Origin: Clostridia bacterium
GTDB lineage: Bacteria; Bacillota; Clostridia; Oscillospirales; Acutalibacteraceae
Length of the DNA stretch: 64,000 nt
NCBI GenBank assembly: GCA_017416485.1
Contig: JAFQCH010000016.1
Location: 186,001 to 250,000 of the forward strand
Direction of reading: 5' to 3'
Of the stretch, positions 53,907 to 63,502 are shown piece by piece. Under the pieces are notes generated by a model. That model did not search any database. It was not told the DNA's origin and was given only the letters and a program-made list of their open reading frames with translations. How positions within the stretch are numbered: position 1 is the stretch's first letter; every line of letters starts with the position of its first letter. The translations under genes were made by a program, and so were the position numbers.

Positions 53907-54533
53907 ATGGCAAGATATACCGGCGCGGTATGTAAATTGTGCCGCCGCGAAGGCAAGAAGCTCTTTTTGAAGGGCGACAGATGCTACACCAATAAGTGCG
54001 CCATCGAACGCCGTGCATACGCTCCCGGCCAGCACGGTCAGAGCCGCAAAAAGCAGTCCGAATACGGCACCCAGCTTCGTGCAAAGCAGACTGCAAGAAG
54101 ATACTACGGCATCAACGAGGTGCAGTTCAGCAAATATTATGAAATGGCAGTTAAGATGCCCGGCATGACCGGTGAAAACCTTCTCAAGGTTTGCGAAAGC
54201 CGTCTTGACAACGTCGTTTATCTGCTCGGTTGGGCAAACTCCCGTGCAGAAGCCAGACAGCTCGTTACCCATGGTCATTTCTGCGTCAACGGCAAGCGTG
54301 TGGACATTCCGTCCTACCTTTGCAGAGCAGGCGAAGTTATTTCCGTTCGTAACAAGAGCCTTGAAAGCGACAAGTTTGTTGCTATTTTCGAAGCAAATGC
54401 TTCCCGTCCCGTTCCCGCATGGTTGGAAACTGACGGCGAAAATCGTTCCGCAAAAGTTATCAATCTTCCTGAACGCGAACAGATCCTGTGCCCCGTTGAA
54501 GAGCACCTGATCGTTGAATTCTATTCGAAGTAA
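53907..54533 (+). CDS. rpsD: Small ribosomal subunit protein uS4, zinc-type N-terminus
   Basis: 208 residues. N-terminal [18 protein letters not shown] with a fourth Cys soon after fits the zinc-binding S4 variant. An S4 domain ([20 protein letters not shown]) follows. In many bacteria S4 autoregulates the alpha operon. Confidence 0.97.
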   Translation: MARYTGAVCKLCRREGKKLFLKGDRCYTNKCAIERRAYAPGQHGQSRKKQSEYGTQLRAKQTARRYYGINEVQFSKYYEMAVKMPGMTGENLLKVCESRLDNVVYLLGWANSRAEARQLVTHGHFCVNGKRVDIPSYLCRAGEVISVRNKSLESDKFVAIFEANASRPVPAWLETDGENRSAKVINLPEREQILCPVEEHLIVEFYSK

Positions 54534-54552
54534 GATTTGACACACCTTTGCC

Positions 54553-54591
54553 GGGAAATACACCTCATGTATTTCCCACAGGCTTTTGCCT
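54553..54591 (+). promoter_or_regulatory. Stem-loops between rpsD and rpoA
   Basis: A hairpin GGGAAATAC/GTATTTCCC at 54553-54577 and a small AGGC-TTTT-GCCT at 54579-54591 occupy the 81-bp gap just before the rpoA ribosome site AGGAGG. They have no T run, so RNA processing or translational control is more likely than termination. Confidence 0.4.
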
Positions 54592-54614
54592 GATTACTTT
54601 TAGGAGGGTTTTGA

Positions 54615-55565
54615 ATGATAGGTATTGAGAAGCCCAAAATTGAAACTGTTGATCTGAGTGCAGACGGCGTTTACGGCAAGTTTGTACTTGAACCCCTGGA
54701 AAGAGGCTACGGCACAACACTGGGCAACAGTCTTCGTCGCGTATTGCTTTCGTCTTTGCAGGGCTACGCAATCACTTCCGTTAAGGTTGACGGTGTGCTG
54801 CACGAATTCAGCACCATCGAAGGCGTTAAGGAAGACATGACGGAAATCGTGCTGAATCTGAAGGGCGTTATCCTGAAGATTTACGGCAACGGTCCCAAGA
54901 CCATGTATATTGATTGCAACGGCGCAGGCGAAATCAAGGCAGGCGATATTCAAGCTGATTCCGAGGTTGAAATCCTCAATCCCGAACAGCATATTGCTAC
55001 TCTCAACAGCGACGCACATGTGCGCATGGAGCTGACTGCTGATGCCGGCAGAGGTTATGTTTCTGCCGACCGCAACAAGGCTTTGCTTGAAACGCCCATC
55101 GGCGTGATCGCAATCGACTCCATCTACACTCCCGTGCAGCGTGTTAACTACATTGTCGAGAATACCCGTGTCGGCAACATCACCGACTATGACAAACTTT
55201 CTCTCGAAGTGTGGACAAACGGAACTATTTCTGCAAAAGATGCAGTATCGTTCGCAGCCAAGATTCTCAACGAACATCTCAATCTCTTCGTCAACCTGTC
55301 CGACGAGGCAAGCAACGCAGAGATTATGGTTGTTAAGGACGAAACCGGCAACAAACAGACCCTTGAGATGACTGTTGAGGAGCTTGACCTTTCGGTTCGT
55401 TCCTTCAACTGTCTGAAGAGAGCGAACATCCACAAGGTCGGCGACCTGATTGAAAAGACCGAAGACGAAATGATGAAAGTTCGTAACCTCGGACGCAAAT
55501 CCCTGGACGAAGTCATCGCAAAACTCGCTTCCTACGGTCTTGCTCTTCGCAAAGAAGACGAATAA
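54615..55565 (+). CDS. rpoA: RNA polymerase alpha subunit
   Basis: 316 residues. N-terminal assembly domain ([23 protein letters not shown]), linker, and a C-terminal DNA-binding domain ([22 protein letters not shown]). Normal length. Confidence 0.97.
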   Translation: MIGIEKPKIETVDLSADGVYGKFVLEPLERGYGTTLGNSLRRVLLSSLQGYAITSVKVDGVLHEFSTIEGVKEDMTEIVLNLKGVILKIYGNGPKTMYIDCNGAGEIKAGDIQADSEVEILNPEQHIATLNSDAHVRMELTADAGRGYVSADRNKALLETPIGVIAIDSIYTPVQRVNYIVENTRVGNITDYDKLSLEVWTNGTISAKDAVSFAAKILNEHLNLFVNLSDEASNAEIMVVKDETGNKQTLEMTVEELDLSVRSFNCLKRANIHKVGDLIEKTEDEMMKVRNLGRKSLDEVIAKLASYGLALRKEDE

Positions 55566-55606
55566 GCCGACTATCATTTATCAGTTAATGTAAGGAGTGA
55601 TTTTAA

Positions 55607-55948
55607 ATGCCCGGAACCAGAAAGCTCGGCAGACCTACTGATCACCGCAGAGCGATGATGAGAGCTATGGTAACTTACCTTTTGGAAAACGGCAGAATTG
55701 AAACCACCGTAACAAGAGCGAAGGAAGTCCGCTCCATGACCGAGAAAATGATTACCCTCGGCAAGGAGAATACACTTCATAACAAACGTCAGGCTATGGC
55801 TTACATCACCAAGGAAGACGTTGTCAAGAAGTTGTTTGACGAAATCGCACCCAAATACGATGGCAGAAACGGTGGCTATTGCCGCATCACCAAGACCGGC
55901 CCCCGCCGCGGTGACGCAGCAGAGATGTGCATCATCGAGCTCATCTAA
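55607..55948 (+). CDS. rplQ: Large ribosomal subunit protein bL17
   Basis: 113 residues, [21 protein letters not shown] start, [18 protein letters not shown] end. Last gene of the block. Confidence 0.97.
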   Translation: MPGTRKLGRPTDHRRAMMRAMVTYLLENGRIETTVTRAKEVRSMTEKMITLGKENTLHNKRQAMAYITKEDVVKKLFDEIAPKYDGRNGGYCRITKTGPRRGDAAEMCIIELI

Positions 55949-55962
55949 ATTCTATCATTTTG

Positions 55963-55994
55963 ACCGAAGCGCTGAAAAGTGCTTCGGTTTTTTT
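55963..55994 (+). terminator. Terminator of the ribosomal cluster
   Basis: ACCGAAGCGCT/AGTGCTTCGGT with a GAAA loop and seven T residues, starting 14 bases after the rplQ stop. Confidence 0.95.
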
Positions 55995-56002
55995 AATATA
56001 GT

Positions 56003-56047
56003 AAAACGACAGCGGCAGGGGACAAAGCCTCTGCCGTTGTCGTTTTT
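56003..56047. terminator. Second, bidirectional terminator hairpin
   Basis: AAACGACAGCGGCAGGGG pairs with CCTCTGCCGTTGTCGTTT (wobbles allowed) with A and T tracts on both sides. It may back up rplQ termination and end leftward transcription from the phosphoesterase gene. The stretch 56048-56236 shows nothing else. Confidence 0.8.
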
Positions 56048-56236
56048 ATAGCGTTTGATCGTCAAATGTGAAGTAAGTCAGACAATACCGCAGTATTATC
56101 TTTAACAATTATAGCATGTTCTGTAAAAAAATACAAGAGTTAATTTTCTGCGAATCACAGAAAGAAGGATAATATATTGCCAAATAAAGCAAAAATATAG
56201 TAAAAAATATAAAAGTTTACAAATTGTTCACGATTA

Positions 56237-57853
56237 TCAATAACGTTCCGGCAATACTGTGTGCTTTTTTTGTTGCATTTTTTTGCGGATTGTCATTGCC
56301 GGGAGCGCGGCAACTGCGGCAAAGGGCATCAGCTTTGCCAACGGCAGAATCAGAATGCACAACAGCACCATCAGGATTTCTCCCGCGTGGGACTTGTAAA
56401 CAGGGGGCTGCACCCGTGCAGTCGGCTTTTTGGTGAAATCAAAAGCAGACGCATTGTTGTCGGGGATAAAGTTGTTGAACAGCATCGGCTCAATTACTTC
56501 GCTGACTGAGTAACCTTTCAGCAAATCTTTTTTGATGTTTTTGAACGGTTGTGTGTTGATGATGCTGTCAAGGGAAGCGCAGGCGCTCATCATAAATTTA
56601 TACATCGGGGTGTCGGGTGTGTAACTTCCGTCACCGCCGAGCATATTATGAACAAGATCCATAATAATATCAAAGAGATAGCGGTGCTCGATCTGCTTGT
56701 ATTCTTCTTTGGTCAGTTTGCAGTTGAGCTTGAACAAGGGATATAAGTGTTTTACCTGTGCCGCGAGAATGATTTTGTTCAGCGGTGAGGGGATATTTTT
56801 GAATTTGTTGCGGTAATCTGCTTCAAAGTTTTCGCGGATATATGCCTTGAATGTTTTCTCACCAAGGTCAAAGCCGTCCACGGTTTTCAGTTCCACACTG
56901 TCGAATGCCACGGTGTGATTTTGTCCGTCCAATGTGACCACATTGAACTGCGGCGGATAATGCCATACGGAAGGGGTGGTGATGTCACACAGCAGATTGC
57001 CGCTGTCGGATTCCATAAAACCAACATCCGCAAAATGGGTGTGCCCCGAAAAAACAAGCTGAATGCCGAGGTCTGCAAGCAGATGGCCGACTTGCGATTC
57101 ACGCATGTTGCGGTTGTCGGCGCCGATGCGGTATGCAGGGACAGGGGGAACCAACGGGTGATGGGTGCATGCAAAAACAAACTTGCCTTCCGCTTCTGCT
57201 TGCACAACCAGTTCGCGGATCCAGCGCAGGCAGGATGCAGGGTAGGTGACGGATTCATTGTGCCGTGCTTCAATGTTGCGGAAATTGTCGTTGAGCATAA
57301 TGCACCAGGTCTGCTCGTCCAGTTCCACACAATAAGAATATGCTTCATCGCAGACGGAAAATGCCTGGTTCCTGCCGAAATCCGCATACAGATCCCACAA
57401 TTCAGCGGGAGTTGCACAGCGAACCAACTGTGGCGTAATGGATTTGTCATCCAACCAGGCATACTCATCTTTGACAAGCTTGCGGTAGTCGGCAGTGGCG
57501 GGATCAAAATACGGCGTGTGCCACGGCTCGGATTTATATTGCACTTTTGTGTCGTTGTAGCAACGGGTGTAGGCGCGATGGTGGTGGAAATCGTGGGTTG
57601 CGGTGGTCACAAACACACGCTTGCCCTTGTTTTGCAGATCTTTGAGAATTGCAATGAGGTCTTCGTGGCTCCAGATGTCGCCGTCATCAGTCAGGTCGCC
57701 CGTGATGAGGATGATGTCCGTGTCTTCCACTTCCGAAGCCATACGCAATGCGGTTTCGGTTGCGGCGGGGTGCATAAAAACATCTTCCGGCGAGCCGGGC
57801 AGGATTCTGCGGCGGGATATGTAATGAATATCGGAAAGAACGGTAAACTTCAT
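56237..57853 (-). CDS. Calcineurin-like metallophosphoesterase with C-terminal membrane segment
   Basis: 538 residues. ATG at 57853 follows GGGGTG; a GTG three codons earlier overlaps the upstream stop. Metal ligands of the family are visible: LSDIHYI, GDLTDDGD, THDFHHH, CTHHPLVP and FSGHTHFADVG. The C-terminus has a hydrophobic stretch (ILMVLLCILILPLAKLMPFAAVAALPA), so it may be membrane-tethered. Substrate unknown. Two bases overlap or abut the HAD gene region, suggesting co-transcription. Confidence 0.87.
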   Translation of the reverse strand: MKFTVLSDIHYISRRRILPGSPEDVFMHPAATETALRMASEVEDTDIILITGDLTDDGDIWSHEDLIAILKDLQNKGKRVFVTTATHDFHHHRAYTRCYNDTKVQYKSEPWHTPYFDPATADYRKLVKDEYAWLDDKSITPQLVRCATPAELWDLYADFGRNQAFSVCDEAYSYCVELDEQTWCIMLNDNFRNIEARHNESVTYPASCLRWIRELVVQAEAEGKFVFACTHHPLVPPVPAYRIGADNRNMRESQVGHLLADLGIQLVFSGHTHFADVGFMESDSGNLLCDITTPSVWHYPPQFNVVTLDGQNHTVAFDSVELKTVDGFDLGEKTFKAYIRENFEADYRNKFKNIPSPLNKIILAAQVKHLYPLFKLNCKLTKEEYKQIEHRYLFDIIMDLVHNMLGGDGSYTPDTPMYKFMMSACASLDSIINTQPFKNIKKDLLKGYSVSEVIEPMLFNNFIPDNNASAFDFTKKPTARVQPPVYKSHAGEILMVLLCILILPLAKLMPFAAVAALPAMTIRKKMQQKKHTVLPERY

Positions 57854-57858
57854 TTTAT

Positions 57859-58527
57859 TCACCCCAATGTTTTAAGTAATTCGGGAATTTGCGAAATGTC
57901 CTCCACTTCGTATGCGGCAGGTTCAATGTCTTCAATCCAAACCCCATAGGTTTTGACCCAAACAGGAATACAACCTGCATTTCTTGCGCCGTCTACATCG
58001 TTGACGGGATGATCGCCGACATACACCATTTCCTGCGGTTGAATCCCAAGACGTTTTGCCATTTCGATGAAAATTTCAGGTTCGGGCTTTTCGAAATCGC
58101 AGTCACCGCTGATGAGAATTTCATCGAAATAGGGAGTGTAGCCGAGATTGTCGATTTTTGCCGCCTGAATTTCGTTGTCGCCGTTGGTGATCATGGCAAC
58201 CTTGTAGCCGTCTTCGCGCAGTTTTTGCAAGGTCGGAATGGTGAACGGATAATCCACACTTGTTTGCGAAAAATGTTCATACAGGAATGCCGCATACTGC
58301 GCAAAATGCGGAGCTGCGTTGAACATGCCTTTGGATTTGAGTTTGTTGAACACCATCGGCCAGCCGAAAATGTTGAGTTTCTTGTCGTACTTGATCAGCA
58401 GGTCGGCAGCTTCGTCCACCGATAATGCAACGTCAAATGCCTCGCAGAATGCGGGCATGACGGCACGGATGGTGGCATAACGGTCAAACAGGGTGTGGTC
58501 CATGTCAAAAACAACGGCTTTAATCAT
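57859..58527 (-). CDS. HAD-superfamily hydrolase
   Basis: 222 residues. Motif I FDMDHTLFD (nucleophile Asp8, acid Asp10), motif II MITNGD and motif IV VGDHPVNDVDGARNAG are all present, with a helical cap. Probable small phosphatase (phosphoglycolate/5'-nucleotidase-like). First gene of a two-gene minus-strand unit. Confidence 0.9.
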   Translation of the reverse strand: MIKAVVFDMDHTLFDRYATIRAVMPAFCEAFDVALSVDEAADLLIKYDKKLNIFGWPMVFNKLKSKGMFNAAPHFAQYAAFLYEHFSQTSVDYPFTIPTLQKLREDGYKVAMITNGDNEIQAAKIDNLGYTPYFDEILISGDCDFEKPEPEIFIEMAKRLGIQPQEMVYVGDHPVNDVDGARNAGCIPVWVKTYGVWIEDIEPAAYEVEDISQIPELLKTLG

Positions 58528-58560
58528 TTTTTTGTTCCTCTTATATTATTCTTTTCTACA

Positions 58561-58589
58561 ATTTTATCGTATTTCCGCCAAAAAGTCAA
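58561..58589 (-). promoter_or_regulatory. Promoter of the HAD-phosphoesterase unit
   Basis: On the minus strand TTGACT and TAAAAT with 17-bp spacing, 34 bp before the start. Confidence 0.8.
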
Positions 58590-58612
58590 CCGCCCGAACC
58601 CAAAAGGAGTTG

Positions 58613-58641
58613 TTGCAATTTTCAAATTTCTGTGATAAAAT
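58613..58641 (+). promoter_or_regulatory. Promoter of the EFR1 ferredoxin gene
   Basis: TTGCAA and TAAAAT with 17-bp spacing, 33 bp before the ATG; divergent from the HAD promoter. Confidence 0.7.
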
Positions 58642-58674
58642 ATACTCTCAAGATGAAAAACGGAGGCGCATGGT

Positions 58675-59448
58675 ATGATTTTTTATTTTTCAGGAACCGG
58701 AAACTCCCTGTATGCCGCAAAATATCTGGCTGAACACACGGGGGAAAATGTTCTGATTAACATGGCAGATGCCGTGCGTGAGAAAAAGTTTGAATATATG
58801 CAGCAACCCGGCGAAAAAATCGGCTTTGTGTTTCCTGTTTATTTCGGCGGTATGCCGAGTGTGGTCGCCGAGTTTGTGGGCAAATTCCGTCTGCAAAGCG
58901 ACGAAGTGCCTTATGTGTATACCCTTGTCACCTACGGCGGCAAAGCGGGCGGCAGTGTGCAGGCTTTTCAGAGTGCCTTGGACAGAAGATATGTCACACT
59001 GACAGCGGCATTCGGTGTCAAAATGCCCGACAATTATGTTTGCATGTATGACCCCGCAACCGAAGAAAAAGCACGCGATGTGCTCGGTGCGGCTGAGGCA
59101 GACCTTGTTTATGCAGTTATGCAAATCAACGACCGCAAAAATCCCGGCATTCCCCACACCATGATGGATACCGTGATGACCGCGGGTATGCAGGTTGCCT
59201 ACAGAATGATGCGAAAAACCGCCTCTTTCAAGGTGGATAACGATTGCATCGGTTGCGGACTGTGCGAAAAGGTCTGCCCCGTGAATGCCATCGAAATGGT
59301 TGACTATAAACCTGTCTGGGTAAAGGCAGAATGCGTGCATTGCACAGCGTGTATCAACCGCTGTCCCGTGCACAATATTCAGTACGGTGACAAAACCAAA
59401 AAGAGGGGACGTTATGTCCATCCAATTTTAAATCCCGAATCGGAGTGA
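58675..59448 (+). CDS. EFR1-family ferredoxin (flavodoxin-like plus 2[4Fe-4S])
   Basis: 257 residues. The N-terminal half is flavodoxin-like with the FMN loop FSGTGNS. The C-terminal part has two classic [4Fe-4S] motifs, CIGCGLCEKVCP and CVHCTACINRCP. EFR1 proteins are cytoplasmic electron carriers of anaerobes. Followed after four bases by a LOG-family gene. Confidence 0.93.
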   Translation: MIFYFSGTGNSLYAAKYLAEHTGENVLINMADAVREKKFEYMQQPGEKIGFVFPVYFGGMPSVVAEFVGKFRLQSDEVPYVYTLVTYGGKAGGSVQAFQSALDRRYVTLTAAFGVKMPDNYVCMYDPATEEKARDVLGAAEADLVYAVMQINDRKNPGIPHTMMDTVMTAGMQVAYRMMRKTASFKVDNDCIGCGLCEKVCPVNAIEMVDYKPVWVKAECVHCTACINRCPVHNIQYGDKTKKRGRYVHPILNPESE

Positions 59449-59452
59449 TTGT

Positions 59453-60028
59453 ATGAATATTTGTATTTACGGTGCATCCAGCGATGCAATCGACCCCGTT
59501 TATCTCAAACGGGTGGAAGTTCTCGGCGAAAACCTTGCTAAACGCGGGCACGGGCTTGTGTTCGGCGCAGGCGCAAAAGGTGTTATGGGTGCCGCCGCAA
59601 GAGGGTTTCATAAAGCAGGCGGCAACATCAAAGGCGTTGCCCCGACCTTTTTTAATGTGGACGGTATATTGTTTGAACATTGCACCGAATTTGTGCCCAC
59701 CGAAACCATGCGTGAAAGAAAACAGATCATGGAAGACAGTGCAGACGGATTTATTATTGCACCCGGCGGCATCGGCACGTTTGAAGAATTTTTTGAAATT
59801 CTGACCCTCAAACAATTGGGCAGACACGCAAAGCCCATTGCAATTTACAATGTCAACGGCTATTACGATGCCATGCTTGCGATGCTCAATAAGAGTGTAA
59901 AAGAAAACTTTATGCGTGAAGTAACACTCGACCTTTACAAGGTGTTTGACGATGACGATGCCATGATCCATTATCTTGAAAACAGCGACGAAGAACTTGT
60001 TGATGTTGTCAAAATGAAAATATTTTAA
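59453..60028 (+). CDS. LOG-family (TIGR00730) nucleotide phosphoribohydrolase-like protein
   Basis: 191 residues. Rossmann-like fold with GAGAKGVMGAAARG and the diagnostic PGGIGTFEEFFE. Known members cleave nucleoside monophosphates to base and ribose phosphate (cytokinin-activating in plants). Bacterial role is mostly nucleotide turnover. Likely co-transcribed with the EFR1 gene. Confidence 0.9.
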   Translation: MNICIYGASSDAIDPVYLKRVEVLGENLAKRGHGLVFGAGAKGVMGAAARGFHKAGGNIKGVAPTFFNVDGILFEHCTEFVPTETMRERKQIMEDSADGFIIAPGGIGTFEEFFEILTLKQLGRHAKPIAIYNVNGYYDAMLAMLNKSVKENFMREVTLDLYKVFDDDDAMIHYLENSDEELVDVVKMKIF

Positions 60029-60038
60029 CTGAAAACAA

Positions 60039-60069
60039 GGGAGAGATAAAACCGCATCTCTCCTTTTTT
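60039..60069 (+). terminator. Terminator after the LOG gene
   Basis: GGAGAGAT/ATCTCTCC with an eight-base loop and six T residues, just ahead of the next ribosome site. Confidence 0.88.
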
Positions 60070-60083
60070 AAAAGGATACGGAT

Positions 60084-61322
60084 ATGAAAGTGAAATCAAA
60101 GAATTTTAAGAAAACAAAATACACCTGTTATTTTGCAAATATTGCCATGGCGGCAAGCTTCAGTCTGCCTCCGCTTTTGTTTGTGACTTTTCGTGAAATG
60201 TACGGCATTTCTTACACCCTGCTCGGCACATTGGTGCTTACCAATTTCTGCACGCAGCTGATTGTTGACCTGATTTTTACCTTCTTCACCAAGTATTTCA
60301 ATATACATAGGACCATCAGAGTCATGCCCCTTTTAACCTCGGCCGGGATGCTTATCTATGCCCTGGTACCGACCTTCTTCCCCGACAAAGCCTATGTCGG
60401 TCTTGTTGTCGGTACGGTCATTTTCTCCGTTGCGGCAGGGCTTTGCGAAGTGCTTTTAAGTCCCCTTGTGGCGGCATTACCGTCGGACAACCCCGACCGC
60501 GACATGAGCAGATTGCATTCGCTGTATGCTTACGGTGTGTTGCTTGTGGTGACTGTCAGCACCGTTTTTCTCAAAATTTTCGGCACACAGAACTGGATGT
60601 ATCTGACCTTGTTCTGGGCATTTCTGCCCCTGGTTGCGTTCACATTGTTTTGCACCTCACCTTTGCCCGATATGGATCTTTCGCAGGGTGAGAGTGGTAC
60701 AAAACGCAAGTGGGGCTTCGGCATGCTTTTGTGTGTACTGTGCATTTTCCTCGGCAGTGCGGCAGAAAACACCATGACAAACTGGATCTCGGGTTACCTT
60801 GAAACCGCTTTGCACCTGCCGAAAACCGTCGGCGATATTCTCGGCCTTGCTCTGTTTGCAGTGCTGCTCGGGTTGGGCAGAACTCTTTATGCGAAGTACG
60901 GAAAGAACATCACAAAGGTGCTTCTTGTCAGCATGGCAGGTGCGGTTGTGTGTTACCTCACGGCAGGTCTTTCGCCGAATGCGATGTTGTCTTTGATTGC
61001 GTGTGTTCTTACGGGTATCTGCACATCGATGCTGTGGCCCGGCACGCTGATTCTGATGGAAGAAAAATTCCCCAATCCCGGGGTTGCCGCTTATGCGTTG
61101 ATGGCGGCAGGCGGTGATTTCGGCGCATCCGTAGCACCGCAGGCAATGGGTATTGTTGTGGATAAAGTGGCAGTCAGCAACTTTGCCGCAGATATGAGCA
61201 CCCGTTTTGCCATGACACCCGACGAGGTCGGTATGAAAGTTGCCATGCTTTGCACCGCTGTGTTCCCGGCATTGGGTGTATTTTTACTGTTGTTTATGAT
61301 GAAATATTTCAAGAAGAAGTAA
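60084..61322 (+). CDS. MFS transporter
   Basis: 412 residues, about twelve hydrophobic helices with a central loop after helix six (LSQGESGTKRKWGFGMLL). It looks like the sugar or fucose permease-like MFS groups with a typical helix-four region (LPSDNPDRDMSRLHSLYAYGVLL). Substrate unknown. AAAGGA upstream. Confidence 0.83.
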   Translation: MKVKSKNFKKTKYTCYFANIAMAASFSLPPLLFVTFREMYGISYTLLGTLVLTNFCTQLIVDLIFTFFTKYFNIHRTIRVMPLLTSAGMLIYALVPTFFPDKAYVGLVVGTVIFSVAAGLCEVLLSPLVAALPSDNPDRDMSRLHSLYAYGVLLVVTVSTVFLKIFGTQNWMYLTLFWAFLPLVAFTLFCTSPLPDMDLSQGESGTKRKWGFGMLLCVLCIFLGSAAENTMTNWISGYLETALHLPKTVGDILGLALFAVLLGLGRTLYAKYGKNITKVLLVSMAGAVVCYLTAGLSPNAMLSLIACVLTGICTSMLWPGTLILMEEKFPNPGVAAYALMAAGGDFGASVAPQAMGIVVDKVAVSNFAADMSTRFAMTPDEVGMKVAMLCTAVFPALGVFLLLFMMKYFKKK

Positions 61323-61323
61323 T

Positions 61324-61357
61324 AACAAACGGGTCTGTGTGAACAGACCCGTTTGTT
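61324..61357. terminator. Bidirectional terminator AACAAACGGGTCTGT
   Basis: A perfect 15-bp stem with loop GTGA between convergent genes. Confidence 0.93.
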
Positions 61358-61368
61358 GTTATCAAAAA

Positions 61369-61695
61369 TCAAATAAAAAACTGCTGATAATCTTCCACCG
61401 TAAATCGGTATTCTTTGTAATCGTTCTTCAGGTTTGCCGCACTCTTGAACGCGGATTTGACACGGATCATCTTTTTGTCCGTTTTCAGTTCAAAATCAAT
61501 GGTCTGATAATGCAGCTGCTCAACCTCGCCTTTGGTGTGAATGCGAAGAATGACTTCTTCGTTTTCATCCTTCATAATTTCAAAATTGATGATCGGCGCT
61601 TCTACCCCGTTTGCAGTCAGGGACAAGAAGCGCTCGGTTTTTTTGTTTTTTTGCTGTTTTTTCTTTTCTCTTTTTTTCTTTAACTTATCGAACAC
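61369..61695 (-). CDS. Small Lys-rich hypothetical protein
   Basis: 108 residues. The first 22 residues are strongly basic (KLKKKREKKKQQKNKK), the rest a compact alternating-strand domain. No family recognised; nucleic-acid or membrane contact through the N-terminus is conceivable. It has its own consensus promoter. Confidence 0.65.
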   Translation of the reverse strand: MFDKLKKKREKKKQQKNKKTERFLSLTANGVEAPIINFEIMKDENEEVILRIHTKGEVEQLHYQTIDFELKTDKKMIRVKSAFKSAANLKNDYKEYRFTVEDYQQFFI

Positions 61696-61727
61696 AGTTT
61701 TTTTCTCCTGTTGTTTTGCTTTTTATT

Positions 61728-61756
61728 AGTATACTCTATTTTTGCAAGCCTGTCAA
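61728..61756 (-). promoter_or_regulatory. Promoter of the Lys-rich gene
   Basis: On the minus strand TTGACA and TATACT with 17-bp spacing, 33 bp before the start. Confidence 0.85.
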
Positions 61757-61766
61757 TGCAGGGCCG

Positions 61767-62021
61767 TTATCTTTTGCTTGTTTTGTATTTTTCGCGGGTT
61801 GCAAGCCCGCCGCGGATGTGCCGTTCCTGCTTGTTGACATCCAGCACCCGCCGTACCTGCGTATACAGGGAAGGATCTGCTTTTTTCAATCTGTCGGACA
61901 CATCCATGTGCACGGTCGATTTGCTGATTCCGAATTCCTTTGCCGCGGCACGCACGGTCGCGTTGTGTTCAACGATATATTCACCGAGTTCAATGGCTCT
62001 TTCTTCGACAACAGTTTTCAA
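61767..62021 (-). CDS. spoIIID: Sporulation transcriptional regulator SpoIIID
   Basis: 84 residues. Helix-turn-helix VRAAAKEFGISKSTVHMDV followed by the family-specific RLKKADPSLYTQVRRVLDVNKQERHIRGG. Acts in the mother cell to modulate sigma-E genes; indicates an endospore former. A stretch of poly-A-like codons follows the start, and GGGGG lies upstream. Confidence 0.95.
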   Translation of the reverse strand: MKTVVEERAIELGEYIVEHNATVRAAAKEFGISKSTVHMDVSDRLKKADPSLYTQVRRVLDVNKQERHIRGGLATREKYKTSKR

Positions 62022-62116
62022 AAAAAATAAACCCCCTTGCCGGATATACCGTGTCTTGCGGCACGGCAGACACTACATAAATATGTCGGCAAAGAGGGAG
62101 ATATTCTATTTATTTG

Positions 62117-62866
62117 TTATAGCGGCATGAGTGCATTGATGCAATCTGCGATTTCCTGCAACCAGATGTTTTTCTGTGCATCGTTGAAGTTTTCGGGACT
62201 GCGCAGGGCAAGTTCAATTTCATCGAGCTTATTGCGCAGCACGGCAAGCGAATCTTCGGTGTAAATACCGAGTGTAAAATAAACTTCAGCATCTTCCATG
62301 ATCTGCGGCAGGGGACTTAAGTCGCTGACCTTGACAACCATGGGGATTTCAAGGCGGTAAGTTTCGCTTAAATCATATTTTGTGCCGCTGGTGTAGGTCA
62401 GTTGCAGGGTCGGTGTGTAGTGCACGGGCTCGGCTGTTTCAAACTGCATTTCAATTGTCCATTGCAAGGGGGTGGTGTTGCCGTAATAATCGGCGGGCAA
62501 TTCTGCACCGGGAATGGCAACCACGTCGCCGTTGGCAGAAGCCGCGGTGACGGTCATTTCCGTATACGGCATGCCGAAAATATAAAAATCGTCCAACACG
62601 GCATAAAAATCGGCTTCGGTTTTTTCGGCGGTGAATGTGAATTGCAGTTTGTATTTTCCGCTTTCGTCAATCATAAAAACAAACTGCGTGGCATCGATAT
62701 GCAGATCCATGCGGTCGATGTATGTTCTGTCGAAGGGCTCTGCCGTCAGGCTGGGGGCAACAGGTTTGTTTGCATCGGCAACGGCAAACGCACCCGCCGA
62801 AAGCCCTGCGATGAGCAGAACCAGAAAGAGAGATATAAAGAATCGTGTCTTTTTGCCGATGTTCAT
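62117..62866 (-). CDS. Secreted or membrane-anchored protein of unknown function
   Basis: 249 residues. N-terminal signal or anchor (FFISLFLVLLIAGLSAGAFA). The rest is beta-rich with recurring aromatic strands and ends in a helix (DSLAVLRNKLDEIELALR). No known domain. Lies between spoIIID and the Toprim gene on the same strand. Confidence 0.7.
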   Translation of the reverse strand: MNIGKKTRFFISLFLVLLIAGLSAGAFAVADANKPVAPSLTAEPFDRTYIDRMDLHIDATQFVFMIDESGKYKLQFTFTAEKTEADFYAVLDDFYIFGMPYTEMTVTAASANGDVVAIPGAELPADYYGNTTPLQWTIEMQFETAEPVHYTPTLQLTYTSGTKYDLSETYRLEIPMVVKVSDLSPLPQIMEDAEVYFTLGIYTEDSLAVLRNKLDEIELALRSPENFNDAQKNIWLQEIADCINALMPL

Positions 62867-62914
62867 AGCCTGTATCCTTTTTTCTTTTATTGTAATATAA
62901 AAATACGGTGCGTG

Positions 62915-63502
62915 TCAACCGTCGATTGTTGCCGCCAGTGCCAGAAAATCCTCATAGTTCATAAATGCGTTGAGTGTTTTCAGCAGATTACTGCCGCACA
63001 GCCTTGCGGGCAGTCCGGCTTTTTTGAGGAGAATCCGTCTGCGGTCGGAGGCATTCTGCGTGCCCGTGAAGCCGTGTTCGTAAAGATCGGCATTGGTGAT
63101 GGTGCGTCTTTCATTTTCTGTGACTTCTTTTCCCACACCTGCGCGTTCAACGGCTTGCAGAATCAGTTCTGCGGGAATGCCTTCCACACCGAGTTTCCCC
63201 TCTTTGGACGGTGCATCCTTGCGCGATTCCTTGCCGGGAATATCGGGTATATAGGCATCCACAACCGTACCCTTTGCGGCAATGCTGTGGATGAATGAAC
63301 GGATGCGAAATCCTGCGGCATCGCTGTCTGTAATCACAAGAATGCCTTTGGTTTGGGCAAGTTTGCGCAGAAAGTGTTGCAACTCCTTGTCTGAAAACAC
63401 ACCGAAGCCCTCGGTGGACACAATGAGTGCATCCAACAGGGAAGCCAGTTTTATTTTGTCGTATTTGCCCTCCACAATGACGGCCATGTCGGTTTTAAGC
63501 AT
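62915..63502 (-). CDS. Toprim/DUF4093 protein, ribonuclease M5-like
   Basis: 195 residues. Start at 63502 gives MLKTDMAVIVEGKYDKIKLA; the Toprim motifs are VEGKYDK (Glu) and VITDSDAAGFRIRS (DxD). The C-terminal part matches the DUF4093 half of RnmV-like proteins. Such proteins mature 5S rRNA or a related substrate. The start overlaps the end of holA by eight bases. Confidence 0.85.
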   Translation of the reverse strand: MLKTDMAVIVEGKYDKIKLASLLDALIVSTEGFGVFSDKELQHFLRKLAQTKGILVITDSDAAGFRIRSFIHSIAAKGTVVDAYIPDIPGKESRKDAPSKEGKLGVEGIPAELILQAVERAGVGKEVTENERRTITNADLYEHGFTGTQNASDRRRILLKKAGLPARLCGSNLLKTLNAFMNYEDFLALAATIDG